From positions 1 through 34,904 of the IMG/VR virus record IMGVR_UViG_3300030520_000076: a stretch of DNA of 34,904 bases, one strand, 5' to 3'. Positions 1 to 6,737 of this stretch are shown here, one piece after another. Each line of letters opens with the position of its first letter. Position 1 is the first letter of the stretch. Below the pieces are notes generated by a model that saw nothing but the letters and a program-made list of their open reading frames with translations, had not been told where the DNA came from and searched no databases. Origin of the DNA: a virus. Both the position numbers and the translations under genes were made by a program.

Positions 1-1
1 C

Positions 2-592
2 TCGGACGGAAACCACGCCTGCATCGCCTCACCGGGCGAGGCTCCATCGGCAGGCTCCGGCACAGTGAACATCTACAACAACACGATGTGGGACTGCTCT
101 TCTGATTTGAACGCGAATAATGTCAACAACGCGAGCGCGATCCTTTATTTCTACGAGACAGGGCAGACAGGGCTCACGCTAAACCTGGTCAACAACATCA
201 TCGCGGCTCCGGCGTACACCAATACCGGAACGCAGAATGTTTACCTCTCGAATACGGGAGTCTCAGGCCCCGCACTAACGGGCAGCAACAACCTCTTCTA
301 TAGCGCCTCGACGCCGGGAAGCACATCGCCAGCCTCTAGTCTAACTTCGCAGGCAATTCCAACCAATCCAGACTTCTCGAACACCACAACACCGGGTCCT
401 TGGACGAATCTTGAGTTGCAAAGCGGATCACCCGCAATCGGTGCAGGGACTTCCAGCCTCGCCTCTACGCTGGACTTTGTAGGCGTTACGCGGCCTACTC
501 CCCCAAGTATCGGCTTTGTGGAGTACGTCTCTTCTGGCTCCGTATCAGCAACTTTTTCAGGTGGCGTCATAAGTGGCGGTGTAGTCTACTAA
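2..592 (+). CDS. Tail spike / right-handed beta-helix protein, C-terminal part (5' cut by window edge)
   Basis: The reading frame is open from base 2 to the TAA at 590-592, so the gene begins before the window; the GTG at 65 is only an internal codon. The visible ~196 residues have short repeating segments rich in N, T and G with NN steps (for example NIYNNTMWD, LVNNIIAAP, GSNNLFY), which is typical of parallel beta-helix rungs. They end in a segment of the form SPAIGAGT...D..G..RP..PSIG.VEY, seen at the C-terminus of many beta-helix and pectate-lyase-like proteins. The last 17 residues are a glycine/serine/valine-rich tail. In phages such proteins are receptor-binding or polysaccharide-degrading spikes. 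The lysis genes start 15 bases downstream, the usual place for a spike gene at the end of the late block. The fold is inferred from composition; no catalytic residues could be assigned. Confidence 0.65.
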   Translation, partial: SDGNHACIASPGEAPSAGSGTVNIYNNTMWDCSSDLNANNVNNASAILYFYETGQTGLTLNLVNNIIAAPAYTNTGTQNVYLSNTGVSGPALTGSNNLFYSASTPGSTSPASSLTSQAIPTNPDFSNTTTPGPWTNLELQSGSPAIGAGTSSLASTLDFVGVTRPTPPSIGFVEYVSSGSVSATFSGGVISGGVVY

Positions 593-607
593 CTACTAGG
601 GGGTCTT

Positions 608-838
608 ATGAATTCATGGGCTATTTGGGTGCCGTCGATTATCACTCTCATCTCCGTCGTCTACGGAGCGGGAGCAATCGTAGGGAGGATCAAGGACCAA
701 GAGGTCACGATCTCGGCGCACAACGAATGGCTCAAGAGCCATGATGTGCGATTGAACGTAAACGAGATCGCTATCGCCAAAGGTGAATCCTGGCGGGCTG
801 GGTACGATGCTGGTAAGTCATCGCATGGAAGGGCCTAA
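608..838 (+). CDS. Small membrane protein, holin-like candidate
   Basis: A 76-residue protein with one hydrophobic segment near the N-terminus (about residues 4-24, IWVPSIITLISVVYGAGAIVG), followed by a charged helical part with the repeated theme of an exposed amphipathic helix. A GGGGGTCTT ribosome-binding region lies just before the ATG. The last base of its stop codon is the first base of the lysozyme start at 838, so the two are translationally coupled. One-helix proteins of this size directly upstream of an endolysin are often holins or holin-like XhlA-type proteins. The sequence does not match a family I can name, and a second candidate lies at 1269. Function is inferred from position and topology only. 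Confidence 0.6.
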   Translation: MNSWAIWVPSIITLISVVYGAGAIVGRIKDQEVTISAHNEWLKSHDVRLNVNEIAIAKGESWRAGYDAGKSSHGRA

Positions 839-1272
839 TGAACTACGGACCCAGAGGACTTGCCCTCACGAAGAGCTTTGAGCAATGCCGTCTCACGGCA
901 TACCAAGACGGCGCAGGCCGTTTGACAATAGGCTGGGGGCATACAGGTCCAGAAGTAGTCTCCGGCCTCACCTGGACGCAAGCGCAGGCTGATGCTCAGC
1001 TAGTCGTAGACACGGCTTGGGCTCAGTCGGTCGTCAACAGCACTATTACGGAGCCGATCAACCAAAACCAGAACGATGCCCTTGTAGATTTCGTTTACAA
1101 CGTCGGCTCTGGAAACTTCATCTCCTCGCATCTCAGGATCTTCGTGAACGAAGGGGAGTTCGCCCAGGCTGCCCAGCAGTTCGGTTTGTGGGTTCATGCT
1201 GGAGGTGTTGAGGAAGAGGGCCTTGTACGGCGTCGAGCGGCTGAAGTAGCATTGTTCGAGGAGGCGATATGA
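838..1272 (+). CDS. Endolysin, T4-type lysozyme (glycoside hydrolase family 24)
   Basis: A 144-residue muramidase that cuts the beta-1,4 bond between N-acetylmuramic acid and N-acetylglucosamine in peptidoglycan. The catalytic triad of the family is visible with exact spacing: E15 (in KSFEQ), D24 (in YQDGAG) and T30 (in LTIGWGHT), that is E-8 residues-D-5 residues-T as in T4 lysozyme E11/D20/T26. The C-terminal ..GL.RRR..E..LF motif is also typical. There is no N-terminal signal or anchor, so release to the cell wall needs a holin; small membrane proteins flank it on both sides. The start overlaps the preceding stop by one base, and the stop overlaps the next ATG (ATGA). Confidence 0.95.
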   Translation: MNYGPRGLALTKSFEQCRLTAYQDGAGRLTIGWGHTGPEVVSGLTWTQAQADAQLVVDTAWAQSVVNSTITEPINQNQNDALVDFVYNVGSGNFISSHLRIFVNEGEFAQAAQQFGLWVHAGGVEEEGLVRRRAAEVALFEEAI

Positions 1273-1553
1273 GCCCAATAACTTCAATCCTGATAAGCTT
1301 CTTCACCGAGTGCATCCGCAACATGGTGGGATTTTTCCTGGTCATCGTCGGAATTATTATCATCTGCCTCGGAGCTAAGTGGCACATGGATGACTTGATA
1401 AAGTTGGGGACGCTTACTCTCATTCCGGCTGCTATGCTCGCGCTTCAAAGCAAGCGAACTCCCGAGGGCAACACGACGACGACTCAAACCACAGTCCCAA
1501 TCCCTGCAATGGTCGCTCCGGCTGACCAGAGTACAATCATCCCAAAGCAGTAA
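1269..1553 (+). CDS. Two-helix membrane protein, holin candidate
   Basis: A 94-residue protein starting at an ATG that overlaps the lysozyme stop (ATGA at 1269-1272). Two hydrophobic segments are visible: about residues 18-38 (NMVGFFLVIVGIIIICLGAK) and residues 46-60 (LIKLGTLTLIPAAMLAL), joined by a short charged loop (WHMDD). The tail is polar and rich in T, P and Q. Two-helix small proteins next to a lysozyme are a common holin class. The protein at 608 is the alternative holin; the two might act as holin and antiholin. No family assignment could be made. Confidence 0.65.
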   Translation: MSPITSILISFFTECIRNMVGFFLVIVGIIIICLGAKWHMDDLIKLGTLTLIPAAMLALQSKRTPEGNTTTTQTTVPIPAMVAPADQSTIIPKQ

Positions 1554-1576
1554 GCGCACGACCCAAGGAGATCCAC

Positions 1577-2002
1577 ATGAGTTTCATCACTGAATTGCAC
1601 ACATTTGCAAGCTGGGCTGAGTCCGAGCTAAAGAAGTTGGTCGGAGCAGAGCCTGCCATCGAAAAGGTGGCTGACGCGACTCTTCAGTATGCCGGAGCCG
1701 CTGCCAGCATCATTGCAGGCATTGAAGGTGGCCCTGCAACTGGAGCCGCTGTTGCCGCTGTCGTCAGCAAGATCCAGACCGGCGTAGTCGCCCTTGGCGG
1801 TCTCATCCAAGACTTCGGCGCAACCCCTACGGCGGCCTCTGTTGCTTCTGCGATTGCCTCTAACGCCCAGTCGCTTATCTCGGCTGGTCAAATCAAAGAT
1901 CCTAAGAGCATCACGGCGGCTACGGCTATCGTGACCAACCTCACCACCCTGGCTACCGCGCTCACTTCGGCTGTCCCGGCCCCCGGTGCGGCGACAGTCT
2001 AA
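1577..2002 (+). CDS. Alanine-rich hypothetical phage protein
   Basis: A 141-residue protein preceded by a clear AAGGAG site at 1565-1570. It begins with a short charged helix (SWAESELKKLVGAEPAIEKV) and then a long, low-complexity A/G/V/I-rich stretch (about residues 38-75) and a second A/S/T-rich part. The hydrophobic stretches are small-residue-rich and could be membrane-associating or could pack as a helical bundle. It sits in the lysis cluster, and its stop overlaps the next ATG by one base. I do not recognise a family, and its role in lysis is only suggested by position. Confidence 0.6.
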   Translation: MSFITELHTFASWAESELKKLVGAEPAIEKVADATLQYAGAAASIIAGIEGGPATGAAVAAVVSKIQTGVVALGGLIQDFGATPTAASVASAIASNAQSLISAGQIKDPKSITAATAIVTNLTTLATALTSAVPAPGAATV

Positions 2003-2718
2003 TGTCCTGGCAATCTGAGACGCGAGCATGGACCCTGGCAGCAGCCGGGGTCTTTTGCTTGTGCTCTGTCGCCTATAAGGTTCTGACTATCCCGAACCTC
2101 AAATCGGTTACGGACGGAGCTACTCAAACCTTTGCTCTTATCAATCGCCCAGAGGGTGCCAAGGACGTCCGCGGCAAGCTTCTCCCCCCTGGGTCTATCG
2201 CCGTCTTCAACAAGGCCGTCACGAAGGCTGGAGACGCTACCGTAACCGGGCAATTGAGCCTCCAGCAAATAGCCCCCGCCATTCAGGCTACCGCCTCCAG
2301 CTTCCAGACGATAGTCCCTCACGCTAATGAAGCTCTAGATGGGGTATCTCAAACCGCTCAGACGGCCTCTAGGAGCCTCCAGGACGTTTCCGACCACCTA
2401 ACCCCCGTCCTAGACTCCACCAACGCCACCGTGAAGGCCCTGGGCGATGCTGTGACCCTCCACAGCGCAGCCCTTGAAGTGTCTGAGAGGGACTTCGACG
2501 CCTTGGTCACAAATCCGGCTGTAGCCCAGACCGAGGACAACATCCAGCAGATCACAAAAGAAATGGTCCCCGTCATAGCGACCGGGAACCATATGCTGTC
2601 CACTGCGGATCAGGTGGAGACCAAGCTTACAAAATGCACCCTCAATCCAACCTTCTGGTGCTCATTCAAATCAGACGTTATCTTCGGGGCTCAGGTGGGC
2701 GGATACTTGCTCCACTAG
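2002..2718 (+). CDS. Membrane-anchored coiled-coil protein, possible spanin-like role
   Basis: A 238-residue protein with an N-terminal hydrophobic segment (about residues 9-27, TLAAAGVFCLCSVAYKVL) and a long, probably periplasmic, helical region (about residues 80-215) rich in A, S, T, Q and D with heptad-like spacing. This resembles the signal-domain-like coiled coils of chemoreceptor or methyl-accepting proteins. The start overlaps the previous stop (TAATG). An N-terminal anchor plus a periplasmic coiled coil in a lysis cluster fits an inner-membrane spanin in outline, but it is longer than usual and no partner lipoprotein gene was found. Its 3' end overlaps the leftward gene at 2671-3090 by 48 bases. 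Confidence 0.6.
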   Translation: MSWQSETRAWTLAAAGVFCLCSVAYKVLTIPNLKSVTDGATQTFALINRPEGAKDVRGKLLPPGSIAVFNKAVTKAGDATVTGQLSLQQIAPAIQATASSFQTIVPHANEALDGVSQTAQTASRSLQDVSDHLTPVLDSTNATVKALGDAVTLHSAALEVSERDFDALVTNPAVAQTEDNIQQITKEMVPVIATGNHMLSTADQVETKLTKCTLNPTFWCSFKSDVIFGAQVGGYLLH

Positions 2719-3090
2719 TGCCTCCCTGGGAGGGGCGGGAAGAGGACGCCAGTGGGAGATACTATAGCCATCGCCTCCGTTGAACTGATCGCGCCAAGGA
2801 AATGATATGTATCTGGTTGGCTCGTAGGTTGCGATATGCTCCCTTTCCGCATTGGCTTTCCACACCAAGACGCGCTCCCCATCTTCCGGCAACTCCTGAT
2901 CCACGCTGATATACTGGTTCTCTTTCTCCATTGCGGAGAGTCGAGCCAAGGCGTCTCGTAGCTGGCGCTCCATTTCCTCGCAGTATTCCGTCACGCCTCT
3001 GACGTAGGTCTGAAATGGGCCATCCTGTACCGAAACAGACCACAGTACAGGTCTAGGCGGCAGTTCTTGTGTGTCTAGGGGGTTACTCAT
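2671..3090 (-). CDS. DUF551-domain protein
   Basis: A 139-residue protein with the DUF551 signature in its second half: ISVDQELPEDGERVLVW (about residues 61-77) and a closing SHWRPLPAPP (about residues 110-119). The family is common in phages and has no established function. The first half has a short helical stretch (YCEEMERQLRDALARLSAMEKE). It is the last gene of a three-gene leftward unit and overlaps the stop of the upstream 3083-3823 gene by 8 bases. Its 3' end runs 48 bases into the oppositely oriented gene at 2002-2718, so the two are convergent and overlapping. Confidence 0.8.
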   Translation of the reverse strand: MSNPLDTQELPPRPVLWSVSVQDGPFQTYVRGVTEYCEEMERQLRDALARLSAMEKENQYISVDQELPEDGERVLVWKANAEREHIATYEPTRYISFPWRDQFNGGDGYSISHWRPLPAPPREALVEQVSAHLSPEDNV

Positions 3091-3823
3091 GGTTGGCCTC
3101 GGCCTTCACGTGATTGCGGGCCATCAACTGCGCCCCTGCTAACAAGAGTTCGGATAGGTTGTCGGCTACAGGAAGTTCGTGGCCGGGGAAGCACCAGTAC
3201 AAAGCCTCTCCATCCTCTGTCATGCGGTATTCGGGTGGCCCGTACTCGCAGCAAACTTCATCAACCATCAGCATCCAGTTAGGCTCGGGCTGCTTCGAGG
3301 CTGGGGCTTGGGGTGCCACAGGATCTGCCATGACTGCTTCGAATTTGCGCTTGCCGACAGCTAAGTGACAACTCAATTCGTGGTCACAGAATACGCAGCG
3401 TGCATTGCTTCCATCTTCGAACTTAGAGCAAGGACCGAGATTGCCGGGATAGGTGTTGCAGACGCAATCCTTATTCTCGAAACGCTCGGTCATGGTTGTA
3501 TCGCACAAACCTTGTGACTTCGGCTCCTCGCTCCCTGCTGCTGTTGGGGCTGCCCCTCGTTTAGGTATCAGAGTGTTACCTGTCAATGCATTCCATTGGC
3601 GCTGCGAGGGGTCAGAGTAGTCGATCTGCTGACATCCTTCGGGGATGCGCTCCTGCGGCTCTGAGGGGATAGCATCTGCTGGGAGCTTGGCCTTCAGCTT
3701 TAGGTACATCCGCGCCAGATTACCAACGTCTCCCATCGTGATAGGGAGAGCATCCTCAACCATCGCGGCGGAGGTGTCACAAACGGCCATCGTTTGAATC
3801 ATCGTCTCGCTTAGTTCTGCCAT
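3083..3823 (-). CDS. Hypothetical protein with a cysteine-rich, probably metal-binding centre
   Basis: A 246-residue protein. The N-terminal ~60 residues look helical and the middle ~50 are low-complexity and proline-rich. A cysteine/histidine cluster follows (CVCNTYPGNLGPC, then CVFCDHELSCH, about residues 119-154) that could bind one or two zinc ions. A C-terminal part carries VCCEYGPPEYRMTEDG and LYWCFPGHE. The pattern suggests a modular phage protein with a zinc-ribbon-like insert. I cannot name a family. It is transcribed leftward with its neighbours, probably from the promoter at 4104-4132. Confidence 0.65.
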   Translation of the reverse strand: MAELSETMIQTMAVCDTSAAMVEDALPITMGDVGNLARMYLKLKAKLPADAIPSEPQERIPEGCQQIDYSDPSQRQWNALTGNTLIPKRGAAPTAAGSEEPKSQGLCDTTMTERFENKDCVCNTYPGNLGPCSKFEDGSNARCVFCDHELSCHLAVGKRKFEAVMADPVAPQAPASKQPEPNWMLMVDEVCCEYGPPEYRMTEDGEALYWCFPGHELPVADNLSELLLAGAQLMARNHVKAEANHE

Positions 3824-3848
3824 CTCTGCTCCTTATAGTGTGGTGGGA

Positions 3849-4067
3849 CTACTTTGCTTCAGGTGGTGCGGCTCGAAACATGAATTGGTGAATGTTATCC
3901 GCGCAGCGCTTATAGCCGCGAGTGATAGATTTCCCAGTCTCATCGTCGCCCAAGCCCTCCTGTAGGGACATGAGAAACGATCCAAGAGCGACCCGCATCG
4001 TCATAGCTTCAGCGGTGCTCAGCGTAACGCCATTGACCGTAATCACCGGCTCGATTCCAAGGCTCAT
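3849..4067 (-). CDS. Small hypothetical protein
   Basis: A 72-residue protein. The ATG at 4067 is preceded by a GAGG ribosome site 7 bases upstream, and the leader from the predicted transcription start is about 30 bases. The sequence begins with a short strand-like part (IEPVITVNGVTLSTAEA) followed by two helices. It is the first gene of the leftward unit below the divergent promoter. No family was recognised. Confidence 0.6.
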   Translation of the reverse strand: MSLGIEPVITVNGVTLSTAEAMTMRVALGSFLMSLQEGLGDDETGKSITRGYKRCADNIHQFMFRAAPPEAK

Positions 4068-4103
4068 TTCATTTCCTCATTTCAGCGCAGCAGCGCATCA
4101 GTT

Positions 4104-4132
4104 ACTATGACCCCTCTTGTCTTACTTGTCAA
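4104..4132 (-). promoter_or_regulatory. Sigma-70-type promoter, leftward, for the 2.7-4.1 kb genes
   Basis: On the minus strand a perfect -35 box TTGACA (complement of 4127-4132) lies 17 bases from a CATAGT -10 box (complement of 4104-4109). The predicted start is about 4097, giving a 30-base leader with a GAGG site before the ATG at 4067. One full CTTGTCTTAC motif (4116-4125) lies in the spacer. Confidence 0.7.
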
Positions 4133-4160
4133 ACTTGACACACTTGTAAGACTGTCTTAC
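4116..4160. promoter_or_regulatory. Probable operator: three GTCTTAC/GTAAGAC sites
   Basis: CTTGTCTTAC at 4116-4125, GTAAGAC at 4146-4152 and GTCTTAC at 4154-4160 lie within both divergent promoters; the last overlaps the start of the rightward -10 box. The same 10-base word occurs twice in the leftward promoter at 18.5 kb. An RHH gene follows directly, and RHH proteins usually bind short repeated sites in their own promoter, so autoregulation is the simplest reading. Confidence 0.6.
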
Positions 4161-4163
4161 TAT
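4135..4163 (+). promoter_or_regulatory. Sigma-70-type promoter, rightward, leaderless start of the RHH gene
   Basis: A perfect -35 box TTGACA (4135-4140), a 17-base spacer and a -10 box TACTAT (4158-4163). The -10 box ends 6 bases before the ATG at 4170, so the expected transcription start is the A of the start codon. The two -35 boxes of this divergent pair are separated by only two bases (4133-4134), forming a TGTCAA-AC-TTGACA palindrome. Confidence 0.8.
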
Positions 4164-4169
4164 TCAGGA

Positions 4170-4313
4170 ATGGCAAACGTGAAACATAAACGCACAGCTA
4201 CCATCTCTCTTGAAAAAGAGGATTGGAAGAGAATAGACGCGCTCAAGAAGGAACTCAAAACTCCTTCTACCACCACCGTCGTCAAGCACGCCTTGAAGGA
4301 GACGGTAAAATGA
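4170..4313 (+). CDS. Ribbon-helix-helix (Arc/CopG-type) DNA-binding protein
   Basis: A 47-residue basic protein. RTATISLEKEDWKRIDAL gives a beta-strand followed by helix A, and STTTVVKHALKETV gives helix B, the size and layout of Arc/CopG/MetJ-fold repressors that dimerise through the N-terminal strand. An in-frame ATG exists at 4107, but it lies upstream of the promoter. The ATG at 4170 is chosen because the -10 box ends six bases before it and the protein from there is exactly one RHH domain. The stop overlaps the nuclease start (ATGA at 4310-4313). Likely role: repressor acting on the GTAAGAC sites in the adjacent promoter and at 18.5 kb. Confidence 0.75.
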   Translation: MANVKHKRTATISLEKEDWKRIDALKKELKTPSTTTVVKHALKETVK

Positions 4314-5374
4314 GCAAACCACTAGATGCGGCATTGGAAGTTCTCAGTCCAGTGCTGGACGATAAAGACCCCACGAAGGCGCTGGTCGCGGCAAAATGTG
4401 TCGGGCTCATGCACGGCTACGACGCACGCTGGCTCAACGCTCCGTACCTGATCGACGCCGTAGAAAGCGTCCTGACCGCCGATCTCTACAACCCAGATTC
4501 GCATCGCAAATCTCGCACTTTTACCACTGCCGGGAAGCTAGATGTTCGGGCTACCGAAATTGAAACCGGCAAGAAAGTCATCTTCGACCATAAGACAACC
4601 AGTGAGGATATTTCAGATCCGAATTCTCCCTACTGGCGTCAACTGGTCGTCGAGGGACAGGCAACCCACTACATGCTTCTGGAGTGGCTCAATGGAGAGA
4701 AGGTCGATGCGGCTGTTTGGGATGTGATCCGCAAGCCTGGGATCAGCCCGAAGGGTTTGACTAAGAAAGACGCGGTTATCTTTCGAGATGACCCGACCTA
4801 TTTTGGAGCATTCTTCGGAAAGGATGAAGTTGATCGCTGGTACGCTGACCCAGATGCTAGGGAAACTCCACGCATGTATGCCGCGCGTCTTGCTTCCGAC
4901 TGCTCGAATGAGCGCCCGCAGTGGTACTTCCAACGGCGCACGATTCCAAGACTTGATGGAGAGGTAATGGATTATGCGCGAGACCAATGGGACATCGGAC
5001 AAGATATTATTCACGCTCGGGCTGAGAACCGCTGGCCTCGAAACAGTGGAGCCTGTCTCCTCTACCATTCTCCTTGCAAATATTTAGGAATCTGCTCGGG
5101 GCACGATACTGTGGATTCGGAGAACTGGGCGAAGAAGGATTTCGTCCACATAGAGCTTCCCGAACTGAATCAAAGTGGGAATGGATCGAATATCCTAACC
5201 AACAGCGGCATGAGAGAGTTTCAAACCTGCAAAAGGAAGTATTACTACGACAAGGAACTGGGTATTGATAGGGTCGACGCGGAGGAGAGGGAGTCCTTGT
5301 TTTTTGGTTCTCTTTTCCACGCGGCCTCGGAACAGTTTTTTCTCCAACTAATGAAGGATCAAGCCGATGCCTAG
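4310..5374 (+). CDS. PD-(D/E)XK nuclease with Cas4/AddB-like cysteines, unusual domain order
   Basis: A 354-residue protein starting at an ATG with AAGGAGA 7 bases upstream. The nuclease core comes first: E52, GKLD (D78), IFDHKTTS (D93 and K95), then Q117 and Y121 of the QxxxY-type motif. A three-cysteine segment follows (C249, C256, C262). The segment that normally opens RecB/Cas4-like nucleases, S.mreFqtCkrkYYYd...lfFGslFHaa, is instead at the C-terminus (about residues 298-342), including C307, the usual first iron-sulfur ligand. So all four [4Fe-4S] candidate cysteines are present but the order looks circularly permuted; alternatively the tail is the start of a second, lost copy. Such nucleases process DNA ends in recombination, in line with the Sak4-like and SSB-like genes downstream. 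An HNH gene begins within its stop region. Confidence 0.8.
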   Translation: MSKPLDAALEVLSPVLDDKDPTKALVAAKCVGLMHGYDARWLNAPYLIDAVESVLTADLYNPDSHRKSRTFTTAGKLDVRATEIETGKKVIFDHKTTSEDISDPNSPYWRQLVVEGQATHYMLLEWLNGEKVDAAVWDVIRKPGISPKGLTKKDAVIFRDDPTYFGAFFGKDEVDRWYADPDARETPRMYAARLASDCSNERPQWYFQRRTIPRLDGEVMDYARDQWDIGQDIIHARAENRWPRNSGACLLYHSPCKYLGICSGHDTVDSENWAKKDFVHIELPELNQSGNGSNILTNSGMREFQTCKRKYYYDKELGIDRVDAEERESLFFGSLFHAASEQFFLQLMKDQADA

Positions 5375-5780
5375 AATTTACAAAAAGAGGGAGGAGCGGT
5401 ATCGCGTCGATGCAGCAACTGGATGCTGGAACTGGCTCGGCTATATCAACCCCGATGGATATGGATGGACCAAGGTAAAAGGTCGCGCTATGTTCGCTCA
5501 TCGCTTCCACTATGAAGAGGTGAAGGGGCCGGTACCCGAAGGCTTAGAACTAGACCATCTATGCCGAAACGGAGCCTGTGTAAATCCTGACCATCTAGAA
5601 GCAGTAAGCCATACCGAGAACATTAGAAGGAGGGGCATTACGAAATTGACCAAGCTCTTAGCGGACAAGATTTGTGAACGCTATGAACATGGAGAAAAAC
5701 AGTATTCTCTAGCAAGAGATTTTGGAGTTTCCCAGCCTATCGTCTCTCGCATCGTAAACAACCATCTCTGGGCAGGTTGA
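5367..5780 (+). CDS. HNH endonuclease with C-terminal helix-turn-helix
   Basis: A 137-residue free-standing HNH nuclease of the HNH_3 type. The core reads HRFHYE (H45), GPVPEGLELDHLC (D63, H64, C66), C71VNPDHL (N73, H76) and a closing TEN (N85). A basic segment and a helix-turn-helix (LADKICERY...YSLARDFGVSQPIVSRIV, about residues 98-130) follow and probably give DNA-site recognition. The first 8 bases overlap the end of the nuclease gene. Such genes behave as selfish, homing-type elements in phages, and this is one of four HNH genes in the replication block. Confidence 0.88.
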   Translation: MPRIYKKREERYRVDAATGCWNWLGYINPDGYGWTKVKGRAMFAHRFHYEEVKGPVPEGLELDHLCRNGACVNPDHLEAVSHTENIRRRGITKLTKLLADKICERYEHGEKQYSLARDFGVSQPIVSRIVNNHLWAG

Positions 5781-5788
5781 ATCGTTTT

Positions 5789-5825
5789 GTAAGACAACGC
5801 ATCAAAGATGATAGGAGTAAGACAA
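5789..5825. promoter_or_regulatory. Two GTAAGACAA motifs before the Sak4-like gene
   Basis: GTAAGACAA occurs at 5789-5797 and 5817-5825 in the 45-base gap between the HNH stop and the ATG at 5826. They match 9 of 10 bases of the motif in the 4.1 and 18.5 kb promoters. No convincing -10/-35 pair accompanies them, so an operator role here is a weak inference; the second copy overlaps the ribosome-binding region. Confidence 0.35.
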
Positions 5826-6737
5826 ATGGCAATCCAACAAAAGTTACAGCCTCGGGGAGCGTCCTCGGGATCTGTGGCGACGAAAGTATTCTCGCTCGCC
5901 AACGTCACCAGCAAGGGAGCAGGCGCTCCTGGTCGCTGGGGGCTCCACGCGCAACCAGGATTCAGTAAGACATCCATGCTAGCCTATTCCCGCAATCCGA
6001 TCTTCATCTTAGCGAAGGGCGAAACCGGCCTTCTGAGTCTGATCGACTCCGGCCAGATTCCAGATACTCCCCACTTCCCCGAATGCCAAACGTGGAACGA
6101 TCTTATCACCGCTCTTGAGACGCTGCTCAATGTCGAGCACGGCTACAAGACCCTCGTTCTCGACACCCTCAATGGATTCGAGCGCATGTTGTACGAATAC
6201 GTGTGCGAGCGGGACTTTGATGGCGATTGGGGAGATAAGGGCTTCGGCGGCTATCAGCGCGGTTTTGAGGTCTCCTTAGCTGACTGGAGAATCTTTCTAA
6301 ATCTTGCTGATCGTCTCCGGCTAGAGAAGGGCATGACCCTTTTCTTCCTTATGCACACGCGGGTAAAAAACTTCAAAAATCCGTCCGGTGCCGATTTCGA
6401 CAAGTACGCTCCCGAAATGAACGATAAGACTTGGGCGCTTACAAAGGGATGGCTCACAGCGTACCTCTGTGGTGCCTTAGAGGTCACCGTAACGGCTGGG
6501 GGCAAGGATGTATCAGACAACCCCAGCAAGCGCGGTAAGGCTTCAGACACCGCGCACCGTGTACTCTACACGTCAATGGACAACCCGATCTTCGACGCAA
6601 AGAACACTTGCGGTCTCCCTGCCGAAATTGCCCTTGGCGACTCGGCAAAAGAAAGCTGGGAAATCCTCGCGAGAACCATTACCAAATCCCGCAAAATTAC
6701 CCCCGCTCCTACGAGCGAGAAAGAAGAAACCAAATGA
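5826..6737 (+). CDS. Sak4-like / RecA-fold ATPase, probable single-strand annealing factor
   Basis: A 303-residue P-loop protein. The ATG at 5826 is chosen because AGGAG (5813-5817) lies 8 bases upstream; an in-frame ATG at 5808 lacks such a site. The Walker A region is GLHAQPGFSKTS (about residues 39-50), with serine where glycine is usual before the lysine. Walker B is TLVLDTLNG (about residues 109-117, D113). LFFLMHTRVK around residue 175 fits the next strand of the RecA core. Phage proteins of this kind (Sak4 or phage nucleotide-binding family) act with SSB in strand annealing, and an SSB-like gene follows with an ATGA overlap. Confidence 0.75.
   Translation: MAIQQKLQPRGASSGSVATKVFSLANVTSKGAGAPGRWGLHAQPGFSKTSMLAYSRNPIFILAKGETGLLSLIDSGQIPDTPHFPECQTWNDLITALETLLNVEHGYKTLVLDTLNGFERMLYEYVCERDFDGDWGDKGFGGYQRGFEVSLADWRIFLNLADRLRLEKGMTLFFLMHTRVKNFKNPSGADFDKYAPEMNDKTWALTKGWLTAYLCGALEVTVTAGGKDVSDNPSKRGKASDTAHRVLYTSMDNPIFDAKNTCGLPAEIALGDSAKESWEILARTITKSRKITPAPTSEKEETK

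Noticed and set aside
2721-2733. Palindrome CCTCCC-T-GGGAGG between convergent genes
   Set aside because: Only a one-base loop, no T-run, and it lies inside the coding part of the leftward gene; not a convincing terminator.
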